Shown piece after piece: positions 62,128 to 64,000 of a stretch of 64,000 nt of DNA. The translations under genes were made by a program, and so were the position numbers. The first letter of the stretch is position 1, and each line of letters opens with the position of its first letter. The stretch comes from Chitinophagaceae bacterium. Its GTDB lineage: Bacteria; Bacteroidota; Bacteroidia; Chitinophagales; Chitinophagaceae. The notes beneath the pieces were generated by a model. The model worked only from the letters and a program-made list of their open reading frames with translations. It had not been told where the DNA came from and ran no database searches. The stretch lies in the NCBI GenBank assembly GCA_009996675.1, contig JAACZQ010000014.1, positions 1 through 64,000 on the forward strand, read 5' to 3'.

Positions 62128-63132
62128 ATGAAATTTCTGATCATCCGGTTTTCTTCCATTGGCGATATTGTACTGGCCAGCCCGGCCATCCGTTGCCTGA
62201 AACAGCAATTGCCGGATGCAGAAATTCATATGCTGACCAAACAATCCTTCAAAGCTGTTACCGAAGCCAATCCCTATATCAGTAAGTTTCATTATTTCAA
62301 AGACAATCTATCAGGGCTCATTGAAATTTTGAAGGAGGAAGACTACGACTATATAGTTGATCTGCATAAGAATTTCCGGACCTGGCGAATCAAAAGAGCA
62401 TTGAAAAAGCCAGTGCTCGCATTCCGGAAACTAACCCTCGAAAAATGGTTACTCACCAAGCTGGGCATTAATCGCATGCCCGGCCGCCATATCTCATTAC
62501 GCTCGGTAGATGCATTGCAGCCGCTGGGTATCAGGTATGACGGTAAAGGGCTGGATTATTTTATCCCGGAAGGAAAAGGTATTCAGGCAGGCGACCTGCC
62601 TACTGCCCATGCTGCCGGTTATATCGCACTGGTGATTGGTGCTTCCTATGCTACCAAAAAAATGCCGGTGGATCAGTTGCGTACACTTTGTCAACTATTG
62701 GCATATCCTATTGTACTGGTAGGCGGCCCGGAAGATCAGACAGCAGGTGAAGCTATAGCGAGTGATGATCCCATTCGCATTTATAATGCCTGCGGAAAAT
62801 TTAGCTTACATGAGTCGGCAGATATTGTTCGAAAAGCCAAACTCGTAATATCGCATGATACCGGCCTCCAGTATATAGCCTGCGCCTTTAATAAGCCTGT
62901 TTTGTCTATCTGGGGCGCCACTTCACCCAAACTGGATGTGGAACCTTTTTACCATGAACAGGCAGATCGTTTGATCGGACAAACACCCTATCATAATTTC
63001 ATGGTACCCGGCCTCAGCTGTCAACCCTGTTCCAATTACGGTACACGTAGTTGTCCGAAGGGACATTTTCATTGTATGAAAAAACAGGACCTGCATGCAA
63101 TTGCTGCCAAAGCACAATCATATCTTACCTAA
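62128..63132 (+). CDS. Family 9 glycosyltransferase (heptosyltransferase-like)
   Basis: The 334-aa protein has the GT-B fold of GT9: FSSIGDIVLASPAIRCLKQQLPDAEIHMLT at the N-terminus and, in the C-terminal domain, SHDTGLQYIACAFNKPVLSIWGATSP. GT9 enzymes add heptose or related sugars to lipopolysaccharide core. A CxxC-like pair occurs in QPCSNYGTRSCP near the C-terminus, as in some relatives. It starts 32 nt after the second MFS gene. Confidence 0.92.
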   Translation: MKFLIIRFSSIGDIVLASPAIRCLKQQLPDAEIHMLTKQSFKAVTEANPYISKFHYFKDNLSGLIEILKEEDYDYIVDLHKNFRTWRIKRALKKPVLAFRKLTLEKWLLTKLGINRMPGRHISLRSVDALQPLGIRYDGKGLDYFIPEGKGIQAGDLPTAHAAGYIALVIGASYATKKMPVDQLRTLCQLLAYPIVLVGGPEDQTAGEAIASDDPIRIYNACGKFSLHESADIVRKAKLVISHDTGLQYIACAFNKPVLSIWGATSPKLDVEPFYHEQADRLIGQTPYHNFMVPGLSCQPCSNYGTRSCPKGHFHCMKKQDLHAIAAKAQSYLT

Positions 63133-63133
63133 A

Positions 63134-63165
63134 AAAAGACCCCCGCAATATTGCAGGGGTCTTTT
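63134..63165. terminator. Bidirectional terminator
   Basis: Stem AAAAGACCCC...GGGGTCTTTT with inner GCAAT/ATTGC, flanked by an A tract on the left and Ts on the right, between two convergent gene ends. Confidence 0.88.
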
Positions 63166-63190
63166 GCTTTGCAGCTATTGTTTCCAACTG

Positions 63191-64000
63191 TTATCCTTTG
63201 ATACGCTTGGCTTCACTCTCCAGGCCGGTCTGACGCTGACGGGCAGCTTTTACCTGCGTGTTACCAAAACGGTAAGTGAAATTTAAACGGATGGTCCTGC
63301 TTTCCCATGAACCCTGTCCATTGATGTACAGGCCTCCGAAATTACTGGTGGCTTTCCAGGGATTGGTGCGGAAAATATCCGTAACACTCAGCTTCAAAGT
63401 GCCCTTCTTGTTGAACACCAGTTTCTGAATACCGGCATCCAAACCACCCATGGACTTGGTTCTCCAGGTAGCACCCCAAACATTGGGACCACTGAACCAG
63501 CCACTCAGCTCTGCATTGTATCCTTTGCCCAGGGTAAATGTATGTTGCATATAAGCACCATACAGGGGAATGTCTACTTTCAGGTCATTATTGCCAATTC
63601 TGCCCTTGAACATCTGGTAATTGTACCAGACATTGGCATAACCATTCCACCATTTAGCGATCGGCAGGGGAGAGCCTACGCTGATGCTTAAGATCTGTTG
63701 CGTGGCCAGGTTTTTCTGCTGTACGAAAGTAGCATTGAATGAAGTGTCGGTTGTTTGTGTCGCATAATCTTTTACATGACTGTAACCAATAGTAGTGGTC
63801 AGCATATACTTATAAGTATGACTGAACTCAATGCTATGTGTGTACTGCGGACGCAGGAAGGCATTACCCTTCTCATAAGTCAGCTCATCCAGTTTATTTT
63901 CAAATGGGTTCAGGTCCTGGTAAGTCGGACGGTCAATGCGACGGCTGTAAGTCAGGTTGAATGTATTTTTCTGATTGGCTGTCCAGGTAATGGCTGCGCT
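63191..64000 (-). CDS. Outer membrane beta-barrel protein, C-terminal part (N-terminus outside window)
   Basis: The frame is open to the right edge, and 269 residues are visible. Repeated amphipathic strands (FNLTYSRRIDRPTYQDLNPF, FSHTYKYMLTTTIGYSHV, GWFSGPNVWGATW) and the closing LNFTYRFG are those of TonB-receptor-like barrels of the OMP_b-brl_3 kind. A short tail of ~18 charged residues follows the last strand. An ATG at 63805 lies inside the barrel and is not the true start. Confidence 0.85.
   Translation of the reverse strand, partial: SAAITWTANQKNTFNLTYSRRIDRPTYQDLNPFENKLDELTYEKGNAFLRPQYTHSIEFSHTYKYMLTTTIGYSHVKDYATQTTDTSFNATFVQQKNLATQQILSISVGSPLPIAKWWNGYANVWYNYQMFKGRIGNNDLKVDIPLYGAYMQHTFTLGKGYNAELSGWFSGPNVWGATWRTKSMGGLDAGIQKLVFNKKGTLKLSVTDIFRTNPWKATSNFGGLYINGQGSWESRTIRLNFTYRFGNTQVKAARQRQTGLESEAKRIKG

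Overview
The window looks like a chromosomal segment from a member of the Bacteroidota, most likely a Chitinophagaceae-type soil or plant bacterium. The signs are two SusC/SusD pairs, a PorE-like TPR/propeller/OmpA protein, a PKD-rich secreted protein of the gliding/type IX secretion kind, DUF3467, DUF5723 and DUF4386 proteins, fused alpha/beta 2-oxoacid dehydrogenase E1 enzymes, and repeated use of the Bacteroidota -7 promoter element TAnnTTTG. The family-level placement is a judgement from gene content, not a computed result. No rRNA, CRISPR array, transposase or phage gene was seen.

Layout. 1-10.4 kb (all minus): a PKD-type secreted protein cut by the left edge, an alpha/beta hydrolase and lnt in one operon, then guaB, dprA, a PorE-like protein, queE and folD. 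10.4-20.5 kb (plus): two tandem, diverged susC-susD pairs, each ending in an identical 25-nt element followed by a hairpin. 20.6-28.4 kb: a DUF3467 protein, radC, prs, rplY, a histidine kinase, pth, a fumarylacetoacetate hydrolase-family protein, a fused E1 enzyme and tRNA-Met. 28.4-36.2 kb: an accessory region of small hypothetical, membrane and ABM-like proteins, an AT-rich two-gene patch, a 728-bp gene-poor stretch with an 11-bp tandem repeat, a thioredoxin-like protein, and an ECF sigma factor with a SnoaL-like tail. 36.2-45.7 kb: a ClC transporter, a GH5 hydrolase next to an MBOAT/SGNH O-acetylation pair, an M28 peptidase, a single-domain response regulator and a DUF5723 protein. 45.9-49.9 kb: a seven-gene operon of ECF sigma, membrane anti-sigma candidate, Spy-like sensor, YHYH lipoprotein, second Spy-like protein, SCO1-like lipoprotein and MORN-type lipoprotein. 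50-64 kb: an aminotransferase, a DUF1573 protein, a second fused E1 enzyme, a DCC-family protein, yebC, an amino acid permease, a plus-strand run of dicarboxylate symporter, DedA, two tandem MFS transporters and a family 9 glycosyltransferase, and finally the C-terminal part of an outer-membrane beta-barrel protein cut by the right edge.

Most interesting: (1) the sigma/anti-sigma/Spy/YHYH/SCO1 operon, which reads as an envelope metal or redox stress module; (2) heptad (7-bp) tandem repeats of several sequence families that sit directly on or beside gene stop codons at several loci; (3) housekeeping genes whose -7 promoter element ends only 3-7 nt before the start codon, suggesting leaderless mRNAs; (4) the 25-nt element conserved exactly behind both susD genes although the proteins have diverged.
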